Shown one piece after another: positions 23,889-33,351 of a stretch of 64,000 bases of DNA (its first letter is position 1; each line of letters starts with the position of its first letter). The notes beneath the pieces were generated by a model. The model did no database searches. It saw nothing but the letters and a program-made list of their open reading frames with translations, and was not told the origin of the DNA. The stretch is from WHSW01 sp963781265 (lineage in GTDB: Bacteria > Actinomycetota > Thermoleophilia > Solirubrobacterales > 70-9). The DNA is taken from NCBI GenBank assembly GCA_963781265.1, contig CAWAFH010000018.1, positions 248,001 through 312,000 of the forward strand, in the 5' to 3' direction. Both the position numbers and the translations under genes were made by a program.

Positions 23889-24422
23889 ATGGATGGACGA
23901 CGGCTGCGCCTCGACCTGTTCGCGTTCGCGCTCGGCGCGCTGTCCCTGCTCACCTTCGGGTTCTTCGCGGCGCGCAACGGCGCCGCGGTGATCATGTGCG
24001 GGCTCTGCTTCGCCGGGTTGATCACCGCGCGCCTGGCCGGCTTCTCGAACCGCGCCCTGGTCCCGCTCACGGCCGGGCTCGTGGTCTTGCTCTGGGTCCT
24101 CTGGGTGCAGCCGCCGCCGCTGACCTCGCACGAGACCAGCGCGCTCGCCCACGGGATCGGCGGGGTCCTGGTCGGTTGGGCGGTCGCCGAGTTCCTGCGC
24201 GGCCGGGTCGCCTGGCCGCTGTGGGCGATCGGCGCGGTCGGGGTGGTCTTCGGGCTGACGATCCTCTGGGAGCTGGGCGAGCTGCTCGGCGATCGCGTCC
24301 TCGACACGGCGCTGATCCCCAGCAAGAGCGACTCGGCCATCGACATCGCGTTCGGCACCCTGGGGGGCGCTGCCGGGACGATGGCGGCGGCGCTCGCGGC
24401 GCCGCTCAGCGCGCGCAGGTAG
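23889..24422 (+). CDS. Five- or six-helix membrane protein of unknown function
   Basis: The product of about 177 residues has hydrophobic segments DLFAFALGALSLLTFGFF, AVIMCGLCFAGLITAR, PLTAGLVVLLWVLWV, LAHGIGGVLVGWAVAEFL, LWAIGAVGVVFGLTILW and FGTLGGAAGTMAAALAA. A conserved-looking WELGELLGDRVLDTAL loop with an acidic pair follows the fifth helix, and DSAIDIAFG precedes the last; such a pattern occurs in VanZ-like and DUF2238-like proteins. I cannot assign a function. It lies between the DUF6421 gene and the SDR gene and may be co-expressed with them. Confidence 0.7.
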   Translation: MDGRRLRLDLFAFALGALSLLTFGFFAARNGAAVIMCGLCFAGLITARLAGFSNRALVPLTAGLVVLLWVLWVQPPPLTSHETSALAHGIGGVLVGWAVAEFLRGRVAWPLWAIGAVGVVFGLTILWELGELLGDRVLDTALIPSKSDSAIDIAFGTLGGAAGTMAAALAAPLSARR

Positions 24423-24426
24423 CGTT

Positions 24427-25143
24427 GTGAGCGTGGGCACTCTCGAAGGCCGCGTGATCGCGATCGCCGGGGCCGCCGGCGGCCTCGGCCCGGTGGTCGC
24501 GCGGACGCTCGCCGACGCCGGCGCCAGCCTGGCGCTCACCGACCGCGATCAGGGGCGCCTCGACGAGGCGGCCGCCGAGCTCGACCCGGAGCGCACCGAC
24601 GCCCGGGTCGTCGACCTGCTCGATCCCGGCGCCTCGGCCGAGTGGGCGGACGCGATCGAGGATCGCTTCGACCATGTCGACGGGCTCATCCATCTGGTCG
24701 GCGGCTGGAAGGGCGGCGAGCCGCTCGCGAGCTTCGACCTCGCCGACTACGAGCTCTTGCACGACCTGCTCGTGATGACCGTGATCCACACCACGCGGGC
24801 CTTTCACGATCGGCTCGCCGCCTCCGAGCACGGGCGATTCGTCGTCGTCTCCTCCTCCCAGGCCCAGGGGCCGGACGGCACCAACGCCGCCTATGGGGCG
24901 ACGAAGGCTGCGGCCGAGGCGTGGGCGCTGGCCCTCGCCGACAGCTTCCGCGAGGCGGGCTCGGCGGCGACCTCGAACATCCTCGTCGTGAACGCGATCA
25001 TCACCCCGCGGATGCGCGAGAACAATCCGGACAAGGCGTACAGGACATTCACCGCGGCCGAGGAGATCGCCGACGGGATCGCGTTCATCTGCTCCGACTC
25101 GGCGCAGAAGATGAACGGCAAGCGGCTCGCGCTGTACCCGTGA
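24427..25143 (+). CDS. Short-chain dehydrogenase/reductase
   Basis: The 238-residue NAD(P)-dependent oxidoreductase has the Rossmann glycine motif IAGAAGGLGPVVARTLADAG, the catalytic Ser in VVVSSSQAQG, and the Tyr-x3-Lys in AAYGATKAAAEAWAL. Its C-terminal region (SDSAQKMNGKRLALYP) is short and typical of classical SDRs. The GTG start follows the membrane protein stop by 4 bases and its stop overlaps the aldolase start (GTGA), so these form one operon. The substrate is unknown; a hydroxy-acid or amino-alcohol related to the adjacent aldolase is a reasonable guess. Confidence 0.87.
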   Translation: MSVGTLEGRVIAIAGAAGGLGPVVARTLADAGASLALTDRDQGRLDEAAAELDPERTDARVVDLLDPGASAEWADAIEDRFDHVDGLIHLVGGWKGGEPLASFDLADYELLHDLLVMTVIHTTRAFHDRLAASEHGRFVVVSSSQAQGPDGTNAAYGATKAAAEAWALALADSFREAGSAATSNILVVNAIITPRMRENNPDKAYRTFTAAEEIADGIAFICSDSAQKMNGKRLALYP

Positions 25144-26205
25144 CGACCGAGCCCACCCGACCGGCCGCCCCGGTCGACTTCGCCTCCGACAACCACGCCG
25201 GCGCCCACCCCGAGGTGCTCGAGGCGCTCGCCGCCGCGAGCGCCGGCCACAGCGCGTCGTACGGCGCCGACCCGTGGACCGCTCGCGCCGAGGGCCTGGT
25301 GCGAGAGCGCTTCGGCGACGGCGCCCGCGCCTTCTTCGTCTTCAACGGCACCGGGGCGAACGTCGCCTCGATCGACGCGCTGACCCGGCCCTGGGAGGCG
25401 GTGATCTGCACGGACGTCGCCCACATGCACGTCGACGAGTGCGGCGCGCCGGAGCGCCTCTCCGGGGTCAAGCTGCTGACGGTCCCGCACCGGCAGGGCA
25501 AGCTCGCTCCCGCCGACCTCGCCAGATGGGAGGCGCGTCGCGGCGACGAGCACCAGGCGCAGCCGCGGCTCGTCTCGATCACGCAGTCCTCCGAGCTCGG
25601 GACCGTGTATTCGCTCGCGGAGACGAGGGAGCTCGCCGACGCGGCTCACGAGCTCGGCATGTACCTGCACGTCGACGGGGCGCGGCTCGCCAACGCCGCG
25701 GCGGCGCTCGGGGCCGGGCTCGGCGAGCTCACCACCGAAGCCGGGGTCGACGTGGTCTCCTTCGGCGGGACCAAGAACGGGCTCGTCTTCGGCGAGGCCG
25801 TGGTCTTCTGTCGCCCCGAGCTCGCGGAGAACTTTCGCGTACACGCGCAAGCAGCTCGGCCAGCTCGCTTCGAAGATGCGGTTCGTGGCGGTTCAGTTCG
25901 AGGCGCTGCTCACGGACGACCTGTGGCGCCGAAGCGCCGCGCACGCGAACGCGATGGCGGCGCGGCTGGCGGCCGCCGTCGAGCCGCTCGACGGGGTCGA
26001 GATCAGCCAGCCGGTCGAGGCCAACGCGGTCTTCGCCCGCCTCGCGCGCCCGGCGATCGATCGCCTGCTCGAGGAGCTGCCCGGCGATCATCCCTTCTAC
26101 ATCTGGGACGACGCCACCGGCGAGGTGCGGTGGATGTGCGCGTGGGACACGAGCGAGGCCGACGTCGACGATTTCGCCGCGGCGATCGCCTCCGCGGCCG
26201 GGTGA
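25140..26205 (+). pseudogene. Threonine-aldolase-family PLP enzyme, single-base frameshift
   Basis: The first 233 residues are a normal fold-type I threonine aldolase/beta-eliminating lyase: VDFASDNHAGAHPEVLEAL, FVFNGTGANVASID, HVDGARLANAAAALG and the PLP Lys in SFGGTKNGLVFGEA. After ELAENFR the frame breaks. Skipping one base near 25839 restores YTRKQLGQLASKMRF and the rest of the family through IWDDATGEVRWMCAWD to the stop at 26205, giving 354 residues. The enzyme would split beta-hydroxy amino acids into glycine and an aldehyde. Whether the extra base is biological or an assembly error cannot be told here. Confidence 0.88.
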
Positions 26206-26230
26206 TCTTCGGGGTCGACCGGTCCCTGGA

Positions 26231-26236
26231 TAGCCT
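26231..26236 (+). promoter_or_regulatory. Candidate -10 box (TAGCCT) for the hydrolase gene
   Basis: TAGCCT ends 7 bases before the GTG at 26244; this could be an internal leaderless promoter of the operon. Confidence 0.35.
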
Positions 26237-26243
26237 GCGCGTC

Positions 26244-27305
<1,062 letters not shown>

Positions 27306-27342
27306 CGCCGCCCGCCCGCAGCGGCTACCCTGCTGGCTCGCT

Positions 27343-27415
27343 GCCCGGATAGCTCAGTTGGTAGAGCACCTCCATGGTAAGGAGGGGGTCAGGGGTTCGA
27401 GTCCCCTTCCGGGCT
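27343..27415 (+). tRNA. tRNA-Thr (anticodon GGT)
   Basis: The 73-base cloverleaf has acceptor stem GCCCGGA with TCCGGGC and discriminator T, anticodon stem CCTCC with GGAGG around loop ATGGTAA (anticodon GGT), and a T arm containing GGTTCGAGTCC. A TACCCT box at 27326-27331 may be its -10 element. It precedes the rpmG-secE-nusG group, a common arrangement in actinobacteria. Confidence 0.95.
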
Positions 27416-27659
27416 TTGTCCGGGTCGGGGATCCCGCCGGGAACCGGCGCGGCCTCGTGCGCGGCCGCGAGCCCAGGGCTCGCGAGCAGGCTCGAGCCTG
27501 CCGCCAGCAGGACGAGCGCAAGGAGGTGACAGGCGGGGCTTCCGCGGGCCTTCGCCATAACCCGTGGATCGGCGCCCGCCCGTGCCTGAGAGCAGATCGC
27601 CCCGCCTCGACCAGGGCGTCCAGACGCCGGCTCGGGCCACCCGAGGGCGAACCGCGCGC
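27416..27659. other. Intergenic stretch between tRNA-Thr and the rpmG promoter
   Basis: I see no convincing gene here. Open frames on the minus strand run through the tRNA and are not credible, although one contains a signal-peptide-like stretch. Confidence 0.5.
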
Positions 27660-27665
27660 TATCCT
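27660..27665 (+). promoter_or_regulatory. Candidate -10 box (TATCCT) for rpmG-secE-nusG
   Basis: It lies about 100 bases before rpmG and just before a hairpin with a T-run; there is no clear -35. Confidence 0.4.
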
Positions 27666-27680
27666 TGCGCCACCCTCGTG

Positions 27681-27718
27681 CCTCGCCCTACTGAGTGGGT
27701 GCGGCGGAGGTCTTTTTT
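27681..27718 (+). terminator. Leader hairpin with T-run (possible attenuator) before rpmG
   Basis: CCTCGCC can pair, with one bulge, with GGCGGAGG, and the stem is followed by TCTTTTTT. It lies between the presumed promoter and the rpmG start, so it may terminate part of the transcripts. Confidence 0.45.
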
Positions 27719-27761
27719 CTGTCGGGACCGAGTTGCCCCGGCAACGAGATCAGGAGAGCAG

Positions 27762-27926
27762 ATGGCTCGCGGAGACGTACGAATCGCCGTAACCCTCGCC
27801 TGCGAGGACTGCAAGCGGCGCAATTACCAGACCAACAAGTCGCGGCGAAACACGCCGGACCGGATCGAGATGCGCAAGTACTGCCGCTGGTGTGGTCATC
27901 ACACCGCGCACAAGGAAACCCGCTGA
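27762..27926 (+). CDS. rpmG: Large ribosomal subunit protein bL33
   Basis: The 54-residue protein keeps two zinc-binding Cys pairs (CEDC and CRWC), so it is the zinc-containing form of L33. It starts MARGDVRIAVTLACEDCKRRNY and contains NTPDRIEMRKYC. The ATG follows AGGAGAG at the proper distance. It heads an operon with secE and nusG, the usual bacterial order. The zinc form implies that the alternative zinc-free L33 could replace it under zinc limitation if the genome encodes one. Confidence 0.95.
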   Translation: MARGDVRIAVTLACEDCKRRNYQTNKSRRNTPDRIEMRKYCRWCGHHTAHKETR

Positions 27927-27935
27927 GCGCCTAAC

Positions 27936-28493
27936 GTGGCGAAGACGCGTGCACAGCGCAAGGCCGAGCAGCGACGCAAGGCCCAGCAACAGGCGGGAGA
28001 GGTCGAGGCCGAGCGCGACGAGGAGTCGCACGCCCAGCACGACACCCAGGTCCCCGAGACCGCCGACGTAGCCGAGGCCGAGCTCGCCGAGCGCGGGGTC
28101 GACCTCGAGCAGCTCAAGGGCCGGCCCGGCGACGCCGAGCCGGCCGTGCAGGCCGCGCCGGCCGTGGAGGCCGAGCCGGCCGCGGAGGCCGCGCCGGCCG
28201 ACAAGATCAGCCGCCGCGCCCGCCGCCAGGAAGAGCGCGACCGAAAGCAGCGCGCCAAGGACTCCGAGAAGCGCCGCGCCCCCAAGACGCAGGCGCCGGC
28301 CGAGCGCCGCCAGCGCGGCGGAGTGCTCGGGTTCTTCGCCTCCTGCTGGGCGGAGCTCAAGCGGGTCCAGTGGCCGGATCGCGAGACGCTGATCCAGGCC
28401 TCGGCCATCACCCTCGTCTTCATCACCATCATGGCCGCCTACCTCGGCGTCCTCGATGCAGTCTTCAACTGGCTCGTGCAGCGCATCCTCTAG
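27936..28493 (+). CDS. secE: Preprotein translocase subunit SecE with long N-terminal extension
   Basis: SecE is the small clamp subunit of the SecYEG channel. The conserved part is at the C terminus: FFASCWAELKRVQWPDRETL followed by one membrane helix (ASAITLVFITIMAAYLGVL). At 185 residues the protein is about three times the minimal SecE length. Residues 1-120 are a highly charged extension rich in Glu, Ala, Arg and Lys, with a leading KTRAQRKAEQRRKAQQQ helix. Such extensions occur in some actinobacteria. The start is GTG, 9 bases after the rpmG stop. Confidence 0.93.
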   Translation: MAKTRAQRKAEQRRKAQQQAGEVEAERDEESHAQHDTQVPETADVAEAELAERGVDLEQLKGRPGDAEPAVQAAPAVEAEPAAEAAPADKISRRARRQEERDRKQRAKDSEKRRAPKTQAPAERRQRGGVLGFFASCWAELKRVQWPDRETLIQASAITLVFITIMAAYLGVLDAVFNWLVQRIL

Positions 28494-28536
28494 CGCCGGG
28501 CCTTAAACCACCCAACCGAAAGCTTCGATTCAAAGA

Positions 28537-29058
28537 ATGTTCCGCTGGTACGTCATCAACACCTACTCCGGTCACGAGAACAAGGTCAAGGCCAATCTCG
28601 AGCACCGCGTCGACACCATGGGCGCCTCCGGGCGCGTGCGTCAGGTCGTCGTCCCGAGCGAGGAAGTCGCCGAGCTCAAGGACGGCAAGCGCGAGATGGT
28701 CACCAAGCGGACGATGCCCGGATACGTGCTCGTCAACATGGAGATGACCGACGACGCCTGGGGCCTGGTCAAGAACACCCCTGGCGTGACCGGGTTCGTC
28801 GGCTCGCGCAACAAGCCGATCCCGCTCTCCCAGCCCGAGGTCGACCGGCTCCTGCATCGCGAGACGGCCGAGCGCCCGCGCGCCCACGCCCAGTTCGAGG
28901 TCGGTGAGACGGTGAAGGTGATCTCCGGCCCGATGTCGGACTTCTCCGGCGAGATCGCCGAGATCAACGAGGACGCGCAGCGACTCAAGATCCTGGTCTC
29001 GATCTTCGGCCGCGAGACCCCGGTCGAGGTCGGCTACGAGCAGGTGAAGAAGGTCTAG
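28537..29058 (+). CDS. nusG: Transcription termination/antitermination factor NusG
   Basis: The 173-residue protein has the NGN domain (WYVINTYSGHENKVKANLE, then TMPGYVLVNMEM and NTPGVTGFVGS) and a C-terminal KOW domain (FEVGETVKVISGPMSDFSGEI). It couples RNA polymerase to Rho or to the ribosome. It lies 43 bases after secE. In most bacteria rplK follows directly; here an antisense gene whose stop overlaps the nusG stop by 4 bases lies between. Confidence 0.96.
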   Translation: MFRWYVINTYSGHENKVKANLEHRVDTMGASGRVRQVVVPSEEVAELKDGKREMVTKRTMPGYVLVNMEMTDDAWGLVKNTPGVTGFVGSRNKPIPLSQPEVDRLLHRETAERPRAHAQFEVGETVKVISGPMSDFSGEIAEINEDAQRLKILVSIFGRETPVEVGYEQVKKV

Positions 29059-30305
29059 CGGCTCGCTGAGCCGGGCGCGCCGGCCTGGCGCTTGCGCTTG
29101 ACCCTGAACGCCGCGGCGGCCGGGCTCGGATCGACGTTGCCCGCGGCGTCGATTGCCCGCACCTCGAACCGGTGGCCGCCGCGCTTCAACCGGGTGTATT
29201 TGACCGGGCCCGAGCAGGACGCAAAGGCGGCTCGATCCAGCCGGCACTCGAAGCTCGACCCGGCTTCGGTGGAGCCGAACGCGAAGCGCGCGGTTCGCTT
29301 GCGGGTGCGCCGGCGGGGGCGCTTGGTGATCGTGGTCTGCGGCGCGAGCCGGTCGGCGGGCGCCCCAACGGCCCAATCCGGGTCCGCGGCGAGCAAGGCC
29401 CCCGGGGTGGCGAGCGCCCGGGGGTTGGCGCCGCCGGAGGCCGCGACCACGAGCCCGGCCCCGGTCGAGTAGACGACCTTCGTGCCGTCGGGCGAGAACG
29501 CGGGCATCGTCTCGTCGACCAGCGGGTCGGCCGCGAGCGGGAACTCGTCGGTGCCGTCGAGGGTGTAGGCGGTGCGGATGTCCGACTGGCCGCCGGCGGA
29601 CTGCGCGTAGGCGAGCCGGACGCGGTCGGGCGGCAGCGCCGGGTGGGTCTCGTCGGCGGCGCTGCGGAACGTGATCGAGGTCGCGGTCGCGTGCGGAGCC
29701 CCCGCGATCGTGACGGCGGCGATGTCGAAGTCCCCGCTCGGCCCGACGGCGCTGGCGCTGAACACGTAGTCGCCGCTGGCGAGATAGGCCGGGTCGACGT
29801 CGTCGCCGGGGCCCTCGAGCAGCGGCGCGGCGCCGCCGCCGTCGCTGCGCATCGTCCACAGGTCGAGCCCGCCGGCGCCGGAATCGGTCGCGTAGGCGAT
29901 GCGGGCGCCATCGGGCGAGAGCGCGGGCATCTGATCGGCGACGCCGTTGGCGGTCAGCCGCCTGGGAGCCGACCCGTCGCCCGCCATCACCCAGATCTCG
30001 GCCGCCGGACCGGCCCCGACGGTGAACGCGACCAGGCCGCTCGGGGCGACCGAGGGGTCGTGCCCGGAGCCCGGACCGCCCGGCCGGTCCGTCAGATCGA
30101 CCAGTCCGGTGCCGTCCGGCTCGATCGACCAGACGTCGGGCTCGGGCGCCCCGGGGGAGTGAGCGGTGAAGAAGATGCGTCCGTTGGGACCGGGAAAGGC
30201 GGCCTGGGCCGGGGAGCCGAGCGCGAGCGCGCCGAGCAGCGCCGCCGCAGCGAATCCGCACCTCTGTATCCTCGTCCGCCGCGCGATGGCAAAGAAAGTT
30301 CTCAC
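29055..30305 (-). CDS. Secreted TolB-like beta-propeller protein with C-terminal Ig-like domain
   Basis: The product of about 416 residues has a signal peptide (CGFAAAALLGALALGSPAQA), then repeats of the WD40/TolB type (DVWSIEPDGTGLVDLT, EIWVMAGDGSAPRRLT, MPALSPDGARIAYATDS, MPAFSPDGTKVVYSTG). It ends in a small Ig-like domain (AGSSFECRLDRAAFASCSGPVKY, FEVRAIDAAGNVDPSP) of a type frequent in secreted proteins of this lineage. The function is unknown. I propose the GTG at 30305; it overlaps the divergent rplK start by 20 bases. A shorter start is not available in frame before the signal peptide. Confidence 0.75.
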   Translation of the reverse strand: MRTFFAIARRTRIQRCGFAAAALLGALALGSPAQAAFPGPNGRIFFTAHSPGAPEPDVWSIEPDGTGLVDLTDRPGGPGSGHDPSVAPSGLVAFTVGAGPAAEIWVMAGDGSAPRRLTANGVADQMPALSPDGARIAYATDSGAGGLDLWTMRSDGGGAAPLLEGPGDDVDPAYLASGDYVFSASAVGPSGDFDIAAVTIAGAPHATATSITFRSAADETHPALPPDRVRLAYAQSAGGQSDIRTAYTLDGTDEFPLAADPLVDETMPAFSPDGTKVVYSTGAGLVVAASGGANPRALATPGALLAADPDWAVGAPADRLAPQTTITKRPRRRTRKRTARFAFGSTEAGSSFECRLDRAAFASCSGPVKYTRLKRGGHRFEVRAIDAAGNVDPSPAAAAFRVKRKRQAGAPGSASR

Positions 30306-30720
30306 ATTGATCAAGCTGCAGATCCCCGCTGGGGCTGCGAACCCGGCGCCGCCGGTCGGTCCCGCGCTGGGCCAGCACGGCGTCAACATCATGGAGTTCT
30401 GCAAGGCGTTCAACGCGCGCACGCAGGCCGACACCGGGACGATCATCCCGGTCGAGATCACGGTCTATGAGGACCGCTCGTTCGACTTCATCACCAAGAC
30501 GCCGCCCGCCGCGGTGCTGATCCGTGAGGCGCTCGGGATCCCGAAGGGCTCCGGCGAGCCGAACCGCGAGAAGGTCGGCCGCCTGACCGCCGCCCAGTGC
30601 CGCGAGATCGCCGAGCGCAAGATGCCCGATCTGAACGCCAACGACCTCGATGCCGCCTCCAAGATCATCGCCGGGACCGCCCGCTCGATGGGCGTCACGG
30701 TCGAGGGGGTCGACGCCTGA
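30286..30720 (+). CDS. rplK: Large ribosomal subunit protein uL11
   Basis: The 144-residue protein forms the GTPase-associated centre on 23S rRNA. It shows LIKLQIPAGAANPAPPVGPALGQHGVNIMEFCKAFN near the N terminus and the rRNA-binding C-terminal domain with SMGVTVEG at the end. The ATG at 30286 lies 13 bases after a TATCCT box, so the mRNA probably has almost no leader. Its stop overlaps the rplA start by one base (TGATG). Confidence 0.97.
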   Translation: MAKKVLTLIKLQIPAGAANPAPPVGPALGQHGVNIMEFCKAFNARTQADTGTIIPVEITVYEDRSFDFITKTPPAAVLIREALGIPKGSGEPNREKVGRLTAAQCREIAERKMPDLNANDLDAASKIIAGTARSMGVTVEGVDA

Positions 30721-31502
30721 TGGCCCGCAATCGCGGCAAGCGCTATCGCGAGGCGATCGGCGGCGTCGACCGCACCCACGCTTATACGCCCGCCGAGGCG
30801 ATCGCCCTGGTCAAGCAGACCGCGGGCACGAAGTTCGACGAGACGATCGAGGTCCACATCCGCCTCGGCGTCAACGTCCGCCACGCCGAGGAGCAGCTGC
30901 GCGGCACGCTCGCGCTCCCGAACGGGCTCGGCAAGTCGGTCAGCGTCGCGGTCTTCGCCGAGGGCGATGCCGCCCGCGCCGCGACCGAGGCCGGGGCGGA
31001 CTTCGTCGGCGCCGCCGACCTCGCCTCCCGGGTCGAGGACGGCTGGACCGACTTCGACGTCGCGATCGCGACCCCGGCGCTGATGGGGCCGGTGGTCTCG
31101 AAGCTCGGTCGCGTGCTCGGCCCGCAGGGCAAGATGCCCAACCCGAAGGTGGGCACGGTCACCGACGATGTCGGCAAGGCGGTCGAGGAGGCGAAGGCCG
31201 GCAAGGTCGAGTACCGCACCGACCGCCAGGCGATCGTCCACCTCACCCTCGGGAAGGCGAGCTTCGACGAGCGCGCCCTGCTCGAGAACTACGCCGCGAT
31301 CATCGACGAGATCGGGCGCGCCAAGCCGGCCGCCGCCAAGGGCCGCTACCTGCTCTCGATCACGCTGGCGACGACGATGGGCCCCGGGGTCCGCGTCGAC
31401 CCATCGCGCACCCGGGAGTCGGAGATCCTCGCCGACCTGGCGAGCGCCGGGGACGAGAGCGCCGACGGCGACGCCGCCGTCGCCGAGCCGGCGACCGCCT
31501 AG
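30720..31502 (+). CDS. rplA: Large ribosomal subunit protein uL1
   Basis: The 260-residue protein builds the L1 stalk and, in many bacteria, represses its own operon. Typical segments are TKFDETIEVHIRLGVNVRHAEEQLRGT, LGKSVSVAVFAEGD, GRVLGPQGKMPNPKVGTVT and YRTDRQAIVHLTLGK. The last 30 residues are an acidic Ala-rich tail (SADGDAAVAEPATA), longer than usual. The following genes are not rplJ-rplL but a convergent accessory locus; rplJ comes 15 kb later. Confidence 0.97.
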   Translation: MARNRGKRYREAIGGVDRTHAYTPAEAIALVKQTAGTKFDETIEVHIRLGVNVRHAEEQLRGTLALPNGLGKSVSVAVFAEGDAARAATEAGADFVGAADLASRVEDGWTDFDVAIATPALMGPVVSKLGRVLGPQGKMPNPKVGTVTDDVGKAVEEAKAGKVEYRTDRQAIVHLTLGKASFDERALLENYAAIIDEIGRAKPAAAKGRYLLSITLATTMGPGVRVDPSRTRESEILADLASAGDESADGDAAVAEPATA

Positions 31503-31532
31503 CTGACGCGCCCCGGAAGCCGCGTCGCGCGG

Positions 31533-32442
31533 CTAGGAGCAGGGTTTGTACGGGAGCGGCCGCAGGCCGAAGTTGGGGCCCTTGCGGATCGATTGGAAGC
31601 CGAGCGCCTCGGTTGTGGCGCAGAACTCCGCGCGGCTGTTGGTGTACTCGACGTGGAAGACCGGCTTGCCGGCCTCCACGAACGGCTTCAGCATCCCGCA
31701 CTCGTCGTAGGTGAAGCACTCTTCGTTGATCGCGAAGTCGAAGTCGTGTTCCAGGTCCTTGACCTGGCTGAGGTCGTTCTTGAGCCCGACCGCGAGCCGG
31801 TGGCGGTGGGCGATCCGTGCCAGGCCGCGGTTGTAGGCGAGCTGGTCTCCGTATGAGACATTCCAGCCGGTGACCCGGCGACCGCTCTCGTGCGCGGCGA
31901 CGACGTCGTACTCCACCGCGTCGAACCCGGCCCGCGCGCACCTGACCGTCCGCCGCTCCATCATCCGCAGCAGGAAGCGCCGCTGCTTCTTGCCGCCGAC
32001 GTTGGCCCAGCGCTCCTCCGGGAAGCGCTTCGAGAACGGCCTGCCGAGCAGCGACCTGCCGTGCTCGCGATGCCAGCGCTTGAACCGCTCCCAGTCGGGC
32101 CGGTAGTTCTCGATCCCGCCGGCGTCGACATAGCAGACCGCGTAGCCGCCGCTCGCGTGCACGGCGCGGACCCCGCGGCGGTTCGGGCGGCGGTCGACCG
32201 CCCCTCCGCGGCCGTCGCGGTAGAGGTCGAACTCGTAGACCACCGGCCGCAGGCACGTGCCGCCATCGGGCGGCCGGCCGCAGATCCCGACGTCGACCCG
32301 GCCGGTGTCGAAGCCGCCCTTCGCGATCCCCTGCAGCTGGTACTGCCAGCGCGCATCGGGGGGCGGTTCGATCGGCGCGGCGCGCCGCCACCGGCGCGCA
32401 CAGCGCCCCGGCCAGGACGAGACACGCGAGCACCAGCCTCAA
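31533..32442 (-). pseudogene. Secreted GH114-type endo-alpha-1,4-polygalactosaminidase-like protein, frameshift at a G6 tract
   Basis: The mature part is a TIM-barrel-like glycosidase: YAVCYVDAGGIENYRPDW, GFDAVEYDVVAAHESG, GLKNDLSQVKDLEHDFDFAINEECF and FHVEYTN, with the acidic pairs of GH114-like proteins. A good signal peptide (LVLACLVLAGALCAPVAA) is encoded just upstream from a TTG at 32442, but in another frame. The two are joined if one base is removed from the six G at 32358-32363. The gene overlaps the metallo-hydrolase stop (TTGA). It would act outside the cell on a galactosaminyl polymer, by family analogy. Confidence 0.8.
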
Positions 32443-33338
32443 GCGCGCGCCTCCAGGTGGGCGCCGATGCTGCGGGCGAGCTCGACCTCCATCTCGGGAT
32501 AGCCGCCGAGCCGCTCGGCCACCGGCTCCAACAGCGCCGCCACGGCATCGCCGTCGACCGCGGGCGCCGCCTCGATCTCCGCCTCGACCTCGTCGGTCAG
32601 CCGCCGGCTGAGGTCGAGGAACTCGCCGATCGCCTCGCCCTCCATGGTCGGGAAGTGCGCCGTGCCGAGTCGCTCGGCGCCGAGGCTGCGGATCGCCTCG
32701 ATCGTCTCGCGGTAGGCGGCGAGGTCGACGTAGGGGGGAGGGCCCGCTCGGCCGCCGTCGTGGCGGTTGAAGCCCCACCCCATCGCAGCGTCGGCGATCA
32801 TCGCCGTGCCGCTCGCCGAGTCGAGCAGGCCGAGGTGCCCGAGCGAGTGCCCGGGCAGGTGAAGAATTTCGACCGCGATCCCTCCGAGCTCGATCCGCTC
32901 GCCCGCGGCGACCGTGCCGTCGAGCTCGGTGTCGGGGCCGGCGGCCTGGCGCAGCCACTCCCACGCGTCGGGCGGGTAGTCGAGCCCGTGCCGGCGATAC
33001 CAGCCGTAGCGCTCGGCGGCGATCCGCTCCCAGCTCTCGATCAGCGGCAGGTCGAGCTCGTGGGCGCGCAGCCGCGCCTCGGGAAACAACTCGCGCAGCT
33101 CCGCGTCGCCGCCGTAGTGATCGACGTCCGCGTGCGAGACGATCACCTCGGCCAGCTCATCCCGCGCTACCCCGAGCTCGGCGAGCGCCGGCGCGACCAC
33201 CTCGCGCATCGTCCCCGCGATTCCGGTGTCCCAGAGCAGCGCCGCATCGTCGCCGCGGATCAGCCATTGCGAGAGCAGCCGCGTGCCCATGAGCGAGTCG
33301 ATCCGGTGGATCCGCGGGGCGACCTCGGTGGCGGTCAT
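32439..33338 (-). CDS. Metallo-beta-lactamase-fold hydrolase
   Basis: The 299-residue protein has the metal motif HADVDHYGG (HxDxDH), a second His in LHLPGHSLGHLGLLD and an Asp in MIADAAMGWG, so it should bind two metal ions. Lactonases, glyoxalase II-like thioesterases and other hydrolases share this fold. The C-terminal helical region resembles lactonase/flavoprotein-associated members but does not identify the substrate. It is part of the minus-strand arm amidohydrolase-SDR-IclR-hydrolase-GH114 and starts 13 bases after the IclR gene. Confidence 0.85.
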   Translation of the reverse strand: MTATEVAPRIHRIDSLMGTRLLSQWLIRGDDAALLWDTGIAGTMREVVAPALAELGVARDELAEVIVSHADVDHYGGDAELRELFPEARLRAHELDLPLIESWERIAAERYGWYRRHGLDYPPDAWEWLRQAAGPDTELDGTVAAGERIELGGIAVEILHLPGHSLGHLGLLDSASGTAMIADAAMGWGFNRHDGGRAGPPPYVDLAAYRETIEAIRSLGAERLGTAHFPTMEGEAIGEFLDLSRRLTDEVEAEIEAAPAVDGDAVAALLEPVAERLGGYPEMEVELARSIGAHLEARA

Positions 33339-33351
33339 CGCGGCGGGCTCC

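Noticed and set aside
27325..27558. Minus-strand frame of 77 codons with a signal-peptide-like stretch
   Set aside because: It reads through tRNA-Thr (GGT) and gives the peptide style commonly produced by translating a tRNA; no ribosome site or family match.
27389..27640. Second minus-strand frame near tRNA-Thr
   Set aside because: Arg-rich composition and overlap with the tRNA; a shadow of high GC.
28537..29058. Alternative reading of nusG as a RfaH-type specialised factor
   Set aside because: The operon with rpmG and secE and the standard NGN and KOW motifs fit the housekeeping NusG.
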